Positions 1 through 12,720 of a stretch of 64,000 nucleotides of DNA are shown here, one piece after another. The DNA lies in contig CM072344.1 in assembly GCA_036874045.1 (NCBI GenBank), positions 8,218,501 through 8,282,500 of the forward strand, read 5' to 3'. Both the position numbers and the translations under genes were made by a program. The notes beneath the pieces are model-generated. The model ran no database searches and was not told the DNA's origin. It saw only the letters and a program-made list of their open reading frames with translations. The stretch comes from Cymodocea nodosa. Lineage: Eukaryota; Streptophyta; Magnoliopsida; Alismatales; Cymodoceaceae. How positions within the stretch are numbered: the first letter of the stretch is position 1; each line of letters opens with the position of its first letter.

Positions 1-1382
1 GAAATCGATGGTATTGGAGGCACGTGTGCAGCATTGGAAGAGCTTGGGACGTGATCTTCAAGATGAGGTATTAGGAAGCATCAAAATTGAGAGGAAAACC
101 AACAAATCCGTATATCTTGGAAGTGGATTGAGGACGTGCAACCCATTTTCTCCAAAGCAAACATAGGCAGTTCCCCTTTGGACGTGATTTGCAAGTGGTG
201 ACAGCCTTGTAGAGGAGCGGACAAAGTGGTTCATCATCAAATAGGGATCAAATGCTTGAAGAGAAGTGGATGAATTAAAGGTAAAAGAGAAGAGAGAGAT
301 CCTCATACTTGTAAACATATTTTCATATCAAATGTGTATGAGTATTTAGGTATTTTTAATTTATAAATGTATGCACGTTTAGGATCTTTGTTAAATCTTT
401 ATTTCTTTAATTTAAATAGTTGTTTTAGATTAGATCTCATGGAATTTGTTGCTTCATGTGAATATGTGAATGTTGTGCATAAAACTAACTCTTAACCCTT
501 GTGAATGCGTGTATATCCTATTTGTTGTAAATTCCAATGCATGTTTTGTTTTGTTATATGTTGTACGACTTGATTTCTTTGAGTTATATGTCGTGTTATA
601 GCTTGTTTTGTAAGTAATTTAAGTTTACAATGTGTATGTAGTGTTGTTGGAATTTTTTAGAATGCATTTCTTTGGTTTTTCAATTTTTCTTTTGAAGGTA
701 GCATCTGCTCTATTTTACTGGTCAAGTGACAGAAATTGTGCTCGACGCCTTGCTTTTGTGCATTCCGAAATGTTTTCTTGTAAATTTTCCTGATTAGAGA
801 AACGAGTTATCTTTCAAGGCGCAGTGATTTCATGGTATTTCATGAAGATTTGATTGAGTTATGATTTTTACACCAACAATGCGTTTTTGGAAAGTTTTCA
901 GAATTATTTTGCGCACTGTTTTTATATCCGACTTTGGCAGCAACCTAGAGTGAATTAGTCCTGGAAATCACTACCATTTTAAAGATAACTCGATGACCTT
1001 TCCAACCAATATTTTCTCTGGATTTTTCAATGTCAAGGTTGGAAGGAATAAGAGTTAGAATTCAAACTAATTTCTGTGATTCCAGAAATGTGAACTTAAG
1101 ATTTTCTTGAGTTTTCTAGCTATTAGCTCTAGGAATTAACAAGTTTTATGTTACCTTTGAAATCTTTATTGTATTTTTGTAAATTGTAAATTAATTGCAA
1201 GTAATTAGAGTTTTAATTGTGGATTTAATAGAGTGGATGTTTTATTAAACAAACATTTTAATAAAATTATTTAAGACAAACTCCTTGCGGATTCGACCTG
1301 TACTTGCACATGCTTATTACAATGGGCACCATGCGCTTGCAGTTATAAATGTAAAATTTGGGCTTTTACCGTTAATTTAACA
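1..1382 (+). repeat. 3' end of an unassigned LTR retrotransposon
   Basis: This stretch has no convincing coding region. Its last 120 bases carry a signature also seen near the 3' ends of the Athila LTRs here: a GATTCGACCTGTACTTGCAC block, then a short spacer and a CGCTTGCAGTT-like block (about 1290-1343). It ends in TTTAACA at 1382, as expected of an LTR end, and the Athila LTR of element L begins a few bases later. The left part (1-330) is purine-rich with several GGACGTG motifs and may be internal sequence. I cannot place the LTR start or name the family. Confidence 0.45.
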
Positions 1383-1394
1383 ACACATAAAAGC

Positions 1395-2711
1395 GTTACA
1401 CACGTATCACGCAGAAATTCACTCATGAAAGGGAGAAGAAATCACCATCATTGATTTGAATGAAGGAAATCCAACTGATCATCTTAAGTAGAAGCAGTTA
1501 CTACTGAAGAAATATAAAAGAAGAGGAGAAAAAATGAAGAAAGTGTGGTTAGCGGTGTGTGGCAGTGTGTGTAAAGGTGGAGGACCGCGCTAACTGCAGG
1601 TAGCATCAGAAGTTCATTGAAGTATCCACACCATCACCAACAATTCACCAACATCACCAACATCACCATAATCACCAACCATCGGAGGTCTGTGAGGATA
1701 CTTTTCTGATGTTGGGTCGATTCTGAGCCCAACACGGTGCTTGACAACCACTGTGAGGAGTGATCGTGTCGTCGAAATGGAAGTCATTTTCACCAAGCAC
1801 CGACTCATATCTCAAGAGATCGTAAAGCTTTTAGCCTTGGTTTCGGGTTGATGCTAGTATGTTGAAGAGGAGATCATCTTGCAATTTTGGATTCGCGATT
1901 TTATAGGGAGAGGAGGCAGGATTGTAAGTGATTAAGTTTTCAGTGGTGTAATCACGTTACATGTAGTGACAGAAGTATTTACTATCGATAGAGAATTTTA
2001 CATTTCACCTTTCGCCCATTTTCATGAACATCTCAAAACAAAAATACCAAAAACAACAACTAATATTTAGTATTTAAGTGTTGTATTGTTTGTTTTGTAT
2101 CATGATTAAAGTTATCATTGTCAGTATTGTGAATGTTTTATGTTTGTTCGATTCAGAAAATAGAAAATAGTTTTACAGTTTACTGAAATTGATTCGTTCT
2201 AGATACTTAAATATTTTAATGATTATTGCTTGAAATATTTGAATGTTAGTATTGCTTAATGATAAATCTAATATTAACTAGCATTAAAGAGCTTAATTGA
2301 TGTTATTTACAATCTGTGGAGCCGCCCAATGATTGACCGAATTCCTTTGTAAATAGCAATATTAAACTAGAAAGATAGACTCGTGGAGTTAACTTAAGTC
2401 TATGAGATTAGTCCATTGAGTTAGCTATAACTCCACGAACTTAGTCCGTTATGTTAACTGTAACTCAACAGAGTGATTACTGAATACATTAAGTCTAATA
2501 TAAAAAATGGAACAGTATACAATTCTTACTCAATTCTCTATGGGATCGACCTGTACTTGCATACAAATACAATATACACTGTGCACTTGCAGTTAAAATA
2601 CAAATTAGAATTAATATCTAATTTGTGTGAAAGGTTGTTTGTTTACTTCTAAAAGAAATTATTGATATAAGCATAAAGACAAATTAAACAAGTTAAAAAT
2701 AGAAGTTAACA
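1395..2711 (+). repeat. Truncated Athila-type 5' LTR of element L
   Basis: The sequence aligns over its whole length with the 3' two-thirds of N's LTRs (from about 26118) and with the LTRs of G, D and C. It includes the GGGATCGACCTGTACTTGCA block near 2540 and a hairpin array near 2380-2475. The LTR start is missing, so the left edge is a truncation against the unassigned LTR. It ends in GAAGTTAACA at 2711, just before a tRNA-Asp primer site, so it is a 5' LTR in plus orientation. Confidence 0.8.
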
Positions 2712-2730
2712 AATACACAAATAAGTTTTA

Positions 2731-2748
2731 TAGCGTCGTTGCCAGGGA
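2731..2748 (+). other. tRNA-Asp primer binding site of L
   Basis: The 18 bases resemble the complement of the 3' end of plant tRNA-Asp (TGGCGCCGTTGCCGGGGA) with a few mismatches. The site lies 19 bases after the LTR end, as in G. Element L is cut a few bases later by the H sequence. Confidence 0.75.
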
Positions 2749-2752
2749 ACTA

Positions 2753-3180
2753 AACAAGTTCTCTGGTACCGCCTAAAAACCCAAATAGTTCTCATGTGAT
2801 CTCTTTTAGGCTTTAAACCTATAACTTAATAAGTTCTTACGTGATTTTTTTACAAAAAGAATGCTAACTTAATGAGTTGCTTAATGTGCATTGTACATGA
2901 TACATAAATATGCAATAAAAAACATATCATGCTTTACAATAAAAACACATGTTAACTTAACATTTAGTTATATGAAAATTTAGTATAACTTAATGACTAG
3001 TTATGTAACTCAACATAATTCCAGATCCATTACAGACAAGTATATAACATTAAACTTTTTCTATATTAATTAATGTTCTTAATTTACTTTCATAAAAAAT
3101 AAAATTAATTGATTAAATATGATTACTTACATTTTGCGCACATCGTCAAAACATAATACTTAACAATCTCCCCCTTTTTG
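2753..3180 (-). repeat. Truncated 3' LTR and purine tract of SIRE-like element H
   Basis: Positions 2790-3165 align with the end of B's LTR at 49450-49834, including the CACGTGAT and AACTTAATGAGTT blocks. The LTR ends at TTAACA (3165). The CT-rich stretch just after it is, on the minus strand, an AAAAAGGGGGAGATT polypurine tract, the primer for plus-strand DNA synthesis. This fixes minus orientation and marks it as a 3' LTR. Its outer part is missing where it meets L. Confidence 0.75.
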
Positions 3181-3615
3181 ATTATAATAAAATCATATTA
3201 AATCAATTATGAAATATGTTTAACTCAACGAAGCACCTCCATTGTGTTAAGTTTTAACTCAACGAATAAGTTCGTTGACTTAAGTTCACTTAAACTTATT
3301 TCTATTTGTATTTATACTTTCATAAATCATCTCATAGAAGTTATAATTTCAATAAACAACACATTAACAACTTCATCTCCCCCTTAATCATAAACTTTAA
3401 AAAATAATCATCTCCCCCTTTTTGTCATTAATCAAAAAGATGATTACATTGTAATTTTGCGAGAGGCAAATATTTACAACTTAACTTTTTGTAAACTTGG
3501 ATTAAACTTGAAACATATTTACAAAAAATATAATGTTGAATCATTCAACAATAAATATAAATATTACATTTGTATTTAGAAAACAAGTAAAATAGACAAA
3601 TGACATTGCATTCAT
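3181..3615. other. 3' noncoding region of element H
   Basis: No open frame is visible. Two further purine tracts on the minus strand (CTCCCCC blocks near 3376 and 3412, the second followed by TTTTTGTCATTA) are typical of the region between the last gene and the 3' LTR of SIRE-type elements. Scattered AACTCAACGAA half-hairpins lie near 3220-3290. Confidence 0.55.
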
Positions 3616-5430
3616 CTATTCCTCCTAATAATATCTCCTATAACATTACAAATTTTATTTCCTACATGCCTAATATTATTTCTTATTTCATTCAAAGTTG
3701 CATCTAAGTTAGGAGATAGCTCGGGTTGCTGTTGTACTTGATATGAATAAGTTTGTTGTTGGTGTTATTGTTTAGGTTATTGTTGTGACTATTGTTGTTG
3801 GTGTTGGTATTTTTGCAAATCTTTTATATTAAAAGTCTCATGTCCTTTACTTTAAATGGTCATTCAAATAAATTCAATTAGTTTGCAATTATTCAACATA
3901 CAACATCGCTATAAAACAACTTTGAACTTATATGTTGTAGTTGATATGTTAAAACATCAAACCAATTTATTTGAATTCTGTTAAGTATGCCATAAGTTGT
4001 ATATAAACAACTTCTGCTTATTTCTAGATTATATCCAACTCTTTGAAATAAATTTGTATGTAATATATTTGCAATGAACCTAGCCTCCACATTTAGATTT
4101 TACATAAGTCTCATTTCAGAATATACACTTGGAATCTTTGATAAAGACTAAATATCCTATTCTAGTTGTCTAATTATGTCAAATTTGTTTGTAATAACAA
4201 CTCCATTTCGTAAGCCTAAAACTTCAAAAATCAATTTAGTAGATAAAGTAAACTCTTGTTGACCAATTTTAAATTTCAAAATATTCTCATTCTCTACTAG
4301 ATTGCTGTAAAAAGCTGTAATAAGCTCTTTATATTATTTTCATCAAGTTCTAATTGGTAAGAATTGAGTTAAATCTTGATATTCAAATAGATCTTTAATG
4401 TCTAATAAATTTTAAAATTTAATTGGTCTAGCATGTAGAATTTGATATGAAATCAAATTATTGTATTTCTACAATACTTCATCAGATTTAAAATATAATA
4501 AATTACCTTGAATATTTAATGTTCTATATTCAAAAGATGATACCTAAGGCTTAGATTTTGAATTTAATTCATCTTTAGTAATCTCTTCTTCAAAATGAAT
4601 GTCTTGTTGTTCCTTTAGCAAAATGTTTTCTTGAAGCTACTTTGGTAAACTTGATTCTTCAGCTTCAACAGAGTAAGGAACGTTTTTAATATCTGTAATA
4701 TCCATTAATTCAATCTCTATAGAGTATTTAGAATTTACATTTTCCTTAGATTCAATAGCCCTTGCATTTATCTATAGATCTTCATTTTCTTCAATAGATA
4801 TTTGCATTTCTTCTTGTTGTGAATCCTTAGTTTTTGTATATATAAATTTTGAAACTAGGCGATTAATATTAAGCTCTTTTGGAGTTTTTTCTTTTTCAAT
4901 AGCCTCTACTCCAGATAATTTAGCTTGTGAACTAGTTATTACATCTATAATTTCAAGAACTTTAGCAATAATCTATTCAATTTCGTCTACCTAATTCTTT
5001 GATTGTTTAGTTTTCTTATCATTAAGGTTTGATTCTATAGAAAAACTTGAACTAATTTGTTGTTTTTCTTCTTTCAAGTTTTCTAGTATATGATAATAAA
5101 GTTTCATTACCATCGTCAATTTCAGTATGTTTTGAACTATCTTTTTAGATGTCGTGTAAGGTACAATGTCTAGACATACATTATCCTTTGGAGATGAATC
5201 ATCATCTGATTTTACTATCTCCGATAGATTTGTTTCCTTAGAAACAATTTCCTTTTGTTTTACTATTCTTAACTCTTTTTCTTTTGTAACATGTAGTCTA
5301 TTCTTCTTATTGTTTTTTTCCTTTACTCTTTTGTATTTGTTCTAATAATGTTGTCTATTGTAATTTGTCAAAAACACTCTATTACTATTGTTTTTCTAAT
5401 ACCTTTAACTTTTTCTTTATCCATTGTAAT
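3616..5430 (-). pseudogene. Accessory ORF of SIRE-like element H, degenerate
   Basis: The minus-strand frame holds a lysine/glutamate-rich N-terminal half, then a globular domain (about 4440 down to 3893) with phrases such as IKDLFEYQDLTQFLP, AFYSNLVE and NRIQINWFDV. It ends in a glutamine-rich tail and the residues GDIIRRNR. The domain matches the accessory proteins of F (53946-55961), S1 and N (33189-35399). From memory it resembles the family called putative plant transposon protein (Pfam PF20167), which I could not search. Several in-frame stops make it dead. It occupies the slot between pol and the 3' LTR where SIRE elements carry an envelope-like gene. The function is unknown. Confidence 0.6.
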
Positions 5431-5439
5431 TTTTGTCTA

Positions 5440-5855
5440 TGTTGAGTATTATGTTTTGATGATATGTGCAAAACGTAAGTAATCACATTTAATCAATTAA
5501 TTTTGTTGTTTGTAAAAGTAAATTAAGAACATTGATTAATAAAGAAAAAGTTTAATGTTATATACTTGTCTATAATGAATTTAGAATTATGATAAGTTAT
5601 ATAACTAGTCGCTAAGTTATATAACTAGTCATTAAGTTATTCTAACTTTTCATATAACTAAACGTTAAGTTAACATGCATTTTTACTGTAAAGCATAATA
5701 TGTTTATTATTGCATATTTATGTATCATGTATAGTGCACGTTAAGCAACTCATTGAGTTAGCATTCCTTTTGTAAAAAGATCACTTGAGAACTTGTTGAG
5801 TTAGTGAACAAAATGTTAAGTTTTATGAACAAACTCATTAAGTTAGCATTATGCA
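5440..5855 (+). repeat. LTR start (element J), plus orientation
   Basis: It begins TGTTGAGTATTATG at 5440 and is an inverted, diverged copy of the H LTR end (2753-3165). There is no purine tract before it, so it is a 5' LTR or solo LTR that inserted near the accessory gene of H. It is cut at 5855 by S1. No second half was found in the window. Confidence 0.65.
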
Positions 5856-7103
5856 TGTAGGATCGTTGTATCACAAGAGAGGGGGTGAATCGTGTCTTTA
5901 ATAATTAAAATTACCAGTGGATAAAATAAGAGCACAAAACACTCATAAATAAAATTCTATTCTTTATAAACTTTAAATAAAGAATTTACAATATCTTTTT
6001 AGTTCAATTCCCTTCTTATCGATTTTGATATAGTAATGTCTAATATACAATTCAAATAGAAAATGAAGTCCTTATTCAAAGCTAATTTCGAATTGTATAA
6101 AACCTGATTTTTATGCACGTAGCTCCTTTTTCTTCTTTTTGCTCAACTTCTGTATCTCTTCTTCTCTAATTGTCGAATTTCTAAACTTCTTACGTTTGCA
6201 ACTCCTTTTTTTTGAAATTGCTTGGAATTCTGAACATCTTCTAATGTTGGAGAATTTTTCTGGATTTGATATGCAGTTTTAGATTTGATATTTGAGATTG
6301 GGATTGAATATTTAGACTTGGTCTTTTAGTTTGTGATTGGGGATTGGGGTGATCGTAATGCAGTTCATACTTTCTATTAGTAGTCGAACTTTGACTTCAT
6401 GTTCAGCATGTTCATCCACTTAATCCATAATCCATAATCCATGTACTAATTTCAAATTTAAATTATACACGATTTCTACTATCTTTTTGAAATTTCCACT
6501 TTCTCCACTATCATTTTGAATTTCCACGATTTCCACTCGTAGATTCATTGAAACTTTATCTTCTTGGAGATTTGTAAAATATCTTCTAAGTCACTGCTTT
6601 AATCGAACACTAATCCTTTAAGTCCTGCAAAAACTCATACACTTATCCGTAACTCTTCAAGTTTTTGCACCTACAAAACACGTGACTGAACAAAGAAAAC
6701 TTATATGTTCATTAGTCATTTTATAAAACTTGAACAGTTATCTATTCATGTGGATAAAAACTCGAACAATTATCTAAATCTTCGATTTTCATTACCGAGC
6801 GCACATGGAAAACACGTGACAACTTAAAACATTAAAAACACACGTGGAGATAACTTAACTATATGAGTTTTTAACATAACTCTTCGACTAAATCGAAACG
6901 TTAACTATCTAAAAGTTTAACTATCCAAAAACTTTAACTATTTGAAAATCTAACTATGTGAAAGTTAACTATACGAAATTTTAAATGAAACTTTCTAATA
7001 ACTTGTTAACATTTAATTACGTGACTATTATACTTAGAAAATATTATTTAGACTTATTTAAAAATGTTATAAAGTATTTATCATCAAAACAAAATTCCTT
7101 ACA
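5856..7103 (-). repeat. 3' LTR of S1
   Basis: The LTR runs from TGTAGGATCG at 5856 to TTCCTTACA at 7103 in plus orientation. It aligns along its length with the F LTR at 52422-53621. The right half has many AACT/AGTT half-palindromes and CACGTG G-boxes (near 6682, 6816 and 6842). The following bases ATCTCCCCCTTTTT are the polypurine tract on the minus strand. Confidence 0.85.
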
Positions 7104-7408
7104 ATCTCCCCCTTTTTGATGATGTCAAAACCTAATAAGCCAAATAATCTATCTTCTCCCCCTTTTTGGCATTATAAAAAAGTAAATAAAATGTAAGGAA
7201 GAAAAACTTGCTAAGTATATATCGTTTAAAAAGAAATTTTTAAACATGCATAACTTTCGTGGATAAGAATAAACTGTTTAAATAAAACTATTTTAAACAA
7301 GAATTGTCAAAAACAAGTGTATGACATTAAATGCAGTAAACAGTTTACGTAAGTAATTTTCGGTAACAAATTACAATGGATAAATCATGCAATACATAAT
7401 TTGTATAA
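7104..7408 (-). other. Polypurine tract and 3' noncoding region of S1
   Basis: The stretch holds the main polypurine tract (7104-7118 on the minus strand) and a second purine tract near 7155-7168, the arrangement also seen in F. The rest is AT-rich and without an open frame. Confidence 0.65.
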
Positions 7409-8378
7409 TTACAAGCCTCTTTGTCTTCGAAAAATATTTAGCAGAGTATCTAAAATTTGCCTTGCAATTTCTGTACTTACTCTATTGATTTGATCAATTA
7501 TTGCTTGGTCTAAATCTGAATGTGAAACTTGTGATGGTTGTTGTAAGAATTCTGTATTTATGTCTGTATGTAAATCAGTATGTGTATATGTATGTATATT
7601 TGTATCTGTATCTGTATGTATACCTGTATGGTGTTCATATACTATATGTTGTTGTTCAAAAAACTGTGTTGATTGTTGTTGTTGTGACTAAGTTTGCCGA
7701 TCTTGTTGTTGTTGTTGCTGTCGAATTACAGGTGTATTTGTTTCTTGGTATTTTTGTGGTTCTTTTGTAGAGAAAGATCTTGACTTTAATCGTTTCTATG
7801 GCCAAGGTGTAATATCTATTTGACTTGCCACAATTCTTAAAAGTGTATTACCATAAAATAATTTACTTTGCAAGTTTAAAATATGAGAAACAAAAATATT
7901 ATACAAGTTCACCTATATATGGTTAATCAATGCATATGTAGCATAAAGACAACATTTGCCAACTTCTACACCATGACCAAACCTCTAAAATAGTGAAGCA
8001 TGCAATATTTTTGCAATTAAACGTGCTTGGCCATTTAAATTATTTAGTCTCCATTTCTTTCCATAATAAGTAATAGACTATACTAATTTTTCAAGTACTT
8101 GTAACAACCTCAAGGTTAGGTTGTAATGTTCTTTTCCACATTTGTAACGTAGAAAGTTCAGTATGTTTTAGTCTAAACTGTGTTTTAGCATAGTTTCTAA
8201 TAAATTTCTAACAAAAATTTTTCTCATCTTGAACAGCTTTTCTAATTTCATGTAGTACTTCATTGGAAAAAGTATATCTTGAGTAAATATCATTAATCTC
8301 ACTTTCTTTCTTCTGAAGTTCTATCTCTCTTTTCTACACTTTTGTCATTCTACCATGTCCTCTTCCACGTCCTAACAT
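7409..8378 (-). pseudogene. Accessory ORF of S1, internally deleted
   Basis: The start codon at 8378 is followed by an R/G-rich N-terminus (RGRGHGRMTKV), as in F. The C-terminal half has the conserved domain (VNWYDIF-like region near 7900), a glutamine/threonine-rich tail encoded by a TATG/TGTA microsatellite-like stretch (7555-7640), and the ending RRQRGL. Compared with F about 1 kb of the middle is missing, and stops and frameshifts are frequent. It belongs to the same family as the accessory genes of H, F, N and C. Confidence 0.6.
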
Positions 8379-10198
8379 TGTCGATTAATCTTCGCTGTTC
8401 ACAATAGAACTTAGTGGAAGTAAAAATTGTGGAATTAGGGTTTTACCAAGGTAGAAACATGAAAGGTTGTTAGTAAAATATTTATAACTCTTCGAGTTTA
8501 TAAATAGATAAACAAATTCAATCATTGAAATAATAAATATAAGATCAGTTACTGATAAATAACTCGAATGCTTATAATAACTGTACAAGTTTTACCACCT
8601 ATAAAAGCAAAAGACTTAGCATAACTATTCGTGTACAGAAAATAACTACTGGCTAAGTGAAAATGAGAAAACTCGAAGACTTATGATAACTATTCGAGTT
8701 TTATGAGTAGTAAAGCACATAACTATACGAGAAACTAGAATAGTTATTGTCATATTTTAAGTCTTTCATAAAAATATAATAATATTAAGTTAACTGTTTG
8801 AGTTTCTTGGATGGATATGCAAAAAAGTCGAAGACTTAAGCATAACTATTCAAGTTTCTTAAAAGGATAAAATATAAGAATTTAAAATAGAAACTCAGAG
8901 AGAAATGTAACTATTCGAGTTTGTAGAAGATTAAAAACTTAATAATACGAAAAACTTGAAGAGTTAGATAAAATAGCTAAAATCAAGTGAAATACATAAC
9001 TGTATGTTAAACTAATTGAATGAGTCTAACTTTTAATCTATATAAGTTCTAGAATATTTGCATTTGATTAAATTTTCCATTGTTTGCTCCCCTTACATAA
9101 ATGTAGTAAAGAGAAACTATGGCGTACTTAATATTACGTTGCCAAGCCCTAATAAATTTGTCATTAAATTCCAAATAGCTAACTTAAGTGGGTTGCTAAG
9201 CCTTAAATAGATTTTTCATTTAAGTTCAAAATGATATACTTAAACTGAGTTGCCAAGCCCCAAATAGATTTGAGTCTCTCTATATTTTTTTTAAATTTAA
9301 ATATAGAAAGAAGTAGTAGATTTAACAATTTAGACTTTTTGACTTTTATTTTATTCAGTTTACAAAAGAAAATTCATAGAGATATACCTTTAGGTAACTT
9401 AAAAGAATTCAATAATGAGTACACGAACTTAAGAAAATAAATGCATTACATTATGTGTAAAGAATAAATAATAACAAAGAAAAATAATAAAGATTATATG
9501 CACAGATTATGGCAGAATTGTTATAACACTTGTAAAATAAACTAAGCTTGAGTACATTGCCCCATTTTTTTTTATATTTTATATATTACCTCTCACAATA
9601 TCATCTTTTTACATGATTACAATCCCTTACTTAAGGGAAAGATAACCAGTTACTCAATGATAAGTGAGAATAGGTAACTTTTTTTTAAAAAAAAAAATAG
9701 AATTTGAATTACTTGTAAAATGAGTTTTTAGTTAGTACATCCTAAACTAGTTGGTTCAAGTGACTAGAGTTTAAAATCCCCTAATGGACTTAATTACTCA
9801 AGTAATTGCAGACAAATAATAAGACAAAACAGTAAATTGAATAAGAGGCAACCGCAAGACTTAATTTTTTTTTTAATAGTATGCTAATAACTTTCCTTTA
9901 ATAAATGGTACATATTTTCTATGTATTTTCTAGTTAAAATCTCTATAATGGCGTATACATAAGTAACAAAAATACAGTTGGTACTTATATTGAATTAAAT
10001 TAAATTTCCCAAAATAACCTTTTCTGAATTTTTCTTAAATAAATTGACTTCAATCAAAATCAGAATTTCATAAATTCTTAACTACTAGTAAACAATAGTT
10101 CTAAAATAGATATATTGAGTTTATTTTTTAATATAAAGAAATTAAATTCTAATGGTACTTTGTAACAAACTAAAATATTATGTAATGTATAAGACAAT
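8379..10198. other. Noncoding region between pol and accessory ORF in S1
   Basis: No gene is visible. The right part (about 9100-10100) aligns with F at 56990-57955. The left part (8450-8950) holds a run of imperfect hairpins with arms like AAACTCGAA and TTCGAGTTT around a TTA/TAA core, for example 8669-8701. Three short phrases containing GCCAAGCCC(T)AAATAG repeat near 9150, 9210 and 9255. Poly-T and poly-A runs lie near 9565, 9685 and 9865. Confidence 0.55.
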
Positions 10199-11546
10199 TT
10201 AAACATTAGATAACTTATAGATACCAAGTTCTAATCGTAATTTTGAAAAGGTATTCTCATCTAAGGGTTTTGTAAATAGATTTGTTAATTGTTCTATGGT
10301 AGGAATAAAATTTAATACTATTTTTCCTTTTATAACATTATCCCTTAGAAAATGATGTCGAACTTCTATATGTTTAGCTCGTGAATGTAAGACAGGATTT
10401 TTAGACAAACTTATTGCAAAACTACTATCATAGAAAATCTTACTTGGTTCATAGGCTAAATTAAAATCTTTTAAAGTTTGTCTGATCCATAGGATTTGAG
10501 CACAGCAAAGTGCAGCAGTTATATATTTAGCTTCAGTTGTAGATAATACTACACAATTTTGCTTTTTGCTAAACCATGACACTAAAGAATTTCCTAATAG
10601 TTGACAAGTGCCACAAGTGCTTTTTCTTTCAGACTTACATCCTACGAAATTAGCATCATTATAACCTATTAAATTTAAAGAACTGTGTTTAAAGTAAAAC
10701 AATCCAAAATTAATGGTTCTTAATAGATATTTAAAAATTCGTTTAACAGCAAATAGGTGTGATTCTTTAGGATTAGATTGATATCTAGTACAAGTACATA
10801 CACTAAACATGATATCTGGTTGGCTTGCTATTAAATAAAGTAATGAACCAATCATAGTTCTATATTATTTTATATCTATAGTTTTTACAGAGTCATCTTT
10901 ATCCAACTTTGTGATAGTACTCATTGGCGTATTCTTTGTTTTAGTATTGTCTAATCTAAACCTCTTTAATAAATCTCGAGTATATTTTTCTTATGAAATA
11001 AAAGTACACTGTTCTAACTACTTAATTTGTAAGCCTAGAAAAAATGATAGTTCACCCATCATACTCATTTCAAATTGATTAGTTATGTCTTCCAAAAAGA
11101 CTCAACTAATTTATCTTTTGTTGCTCCAAATATAATGTCATCTACATAGATTTGAACTACCAATATATCTTTTTTGACCTTCTCGATAAAAAGAGTGTGA
11201 TCTGCCTTTCCCATAGAATACCCTTTTTCCATAAGAAATTTAGATAATCTCTTATACCAAGACCTAGGGGCTTGTTTAAGGCCATATAGTGCCTTTTTAA
11301 GCTTGTAAACATACTCAAGATGTTTTGAATCCTCAAAACCTAGAGGTTATTTTACATAAACTTCTTTTTTTATATATCCATTTAAAAAAGTAGTCTTAAC
11401 ATCTATTTGATATAATTTGAAATGCATGTAACAAGCATATGCTAACAAAATTTGTATTGATTCTAGTCTAGCAACAGGAGCAAATGTTTCATCATAGTCA
11501 ATTCCTTCCTCTTGCTTGTATCCTTGAGTAACTAACTATTTGTGGT
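10199..11546 (-). pseudogene. SIRE-like copia reverse transcriptase and RNase H (S1 pol fragment)
   Basis: The minus-strand frame starts inside RT with [15 protein letters not shown], then has the catalytic IYVDDIIFG motif (about 11131-11157) intact and the GELSFFLGLQ segment. RNase H follows from 10855 with ERKST, LVSWFSKKQN and the TEAKY motif, where the usual TEAEY glutamate is a lysine. The C-terminus (NLFTKPLDENTFSKLR) is complete and stops at 10199. Several stops and a short frame disturbance lie in the RT part. D inserted into the RT at 11547, so the rest of the polyprotein is not here. SIRE assignment rests on the DDIIFG and KKQN-type motifs. Confidence 0.85.
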
Positions 11547-12720
11547 TGTTAACTTCTATTTTTAAACTTGTTTAATTTGTCTTTATACGTATATCAATAA
11601 TTACTTTTAGAAGTAAACAAACAACCTTTCACACAAATTAGATATTAATTCCAATTTGTATTTTAACTGCAAGTGCATAGTGTATATTGTATTTGTGTGC
11701 AAGTACAGGTCGATCCCACAAAGATTGAGTAAGAATTGTGTATTGTTCTGATTTTTATATTAGAATTTATGTGTTTAGTAAGCACTTCGTTGAGTTACAG
11801 TTAACACAATAGACTAAGTTTGTGGAGTTATGGCTAACTCAACGGACTAACCATGTGGACTTAAGTTAACTCCATGAGCCTATTTTTTTTAGTTGAATAT
11901 TGTTAATTAGAGAGGAATTCGGCCAACCATTGGGCAGTTCCACAGATTGTAAATAACATCAAATTAGCTCTTCAATGTTAGTTAAGATTAGATTTATCAT
12001 TAAGCAACACTAACATTCAGATATTTTAAACAGTAACCATTAAAATCTTTAAGTATCTGGAACAAATCAATTTCAGTAAATAGTAAAATCATTTTCTATT
12101 TTTTAAATCAAACAAATATAAAACATTCACAATACTGATAATGATAACATTAATCACGATACAAAATAAACAATACAACACTTAAATGCTAAACGTAAAC
12201 ACAGATAGTTTGTTGTTTTTGGTATTTTTGTTTTGATATGTTCTTGAAGATGAATGAAAGGTGAAATGTAAAAATCTCTATTGACAGTAAACTTGCTACT
12301 ACATGCGACACGATTACACCATTGAAAACTTAATCACTTACAATCCTGCCTTCTCTCCCTATAGAATCGTGAGTCCAGAATTGCAAGATGATCTCCTCTT
12401 TAGCATATTGGCATCAACTCGAAACCAAGGCTAGAAGTTTTATGATCTCCTGAGATATGAGTCGGTGCAAGGTGAAAATGGCTTCCCTTCCCGTGACAGG
12501 ATCACTCCTCACAATGGTTGTCAAGCAATGTGTTTGGCTCGAAATCGACACGACATTAGGAAAGTATTCTCACAGACCTTCGATGGTTGGTGGTTTTGGT
12601 GGTGGTGTGGAGCTTTAGGGAACTTCCGACGTTGCCTATAGTTAGCGTGGTCCTCCACCTCTACACACACACTTTCTTCATCTTTCTCCTCTTATTTTAT
12701 ATTTCTTTTAATAGTAATTG
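11547..12720 (-). repeat. D 3' LTR, distal part
   Basis: The reverse complement matches the 3' part of the Athila LTRs, including the GGTCGATCCCAC block (11706) and a hairpin array (about 11775-11880). It starts with TGTTAAC at 11547, the LTR end. It stops at 12720 where B begins; the remainder resumes at 49835 with the expected next bases of the LTR. Confidence 0.85.

Larger units (their letters stand above)
5856..11546 (-). mobile_element. S1: 3' half of a SIRE-like Ty1/copia element
   Basis: Read on the minus strand, the order is RT-RNase H (11546 to 10199), a long noncoding stretch, an accessory gene (8378 to 7409), a purine tract and a 3' LTR (7103 to 5856). The five bases ATGCA before 5856 are a candidate target duplication. 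The 5' half is not in the window because D inserted into pol at 11547. Element F has the same layout and is its closest relative here. Confidence 0.8.

Noticed and set aside
58..318. 86-codon minus-strand frame at the left edge
   Set aside because: No recognised motif; the surrounding sequence reads as retrotransposon noncoding DNA.
2753..5855. DNA transposon with terminal inverted repeats
   Set aside because: Both arms are LTR ends of a known type, one with an adjacent polypurine tract, and no transposase or TIR target duplication is seen.
7501..7770. Plus-strand frame rich in VYLY repeats
   Set aside because: It is the complement of the glutamine-rich tail of the S1 accessory gene and consists of TATG-type simple repeats.
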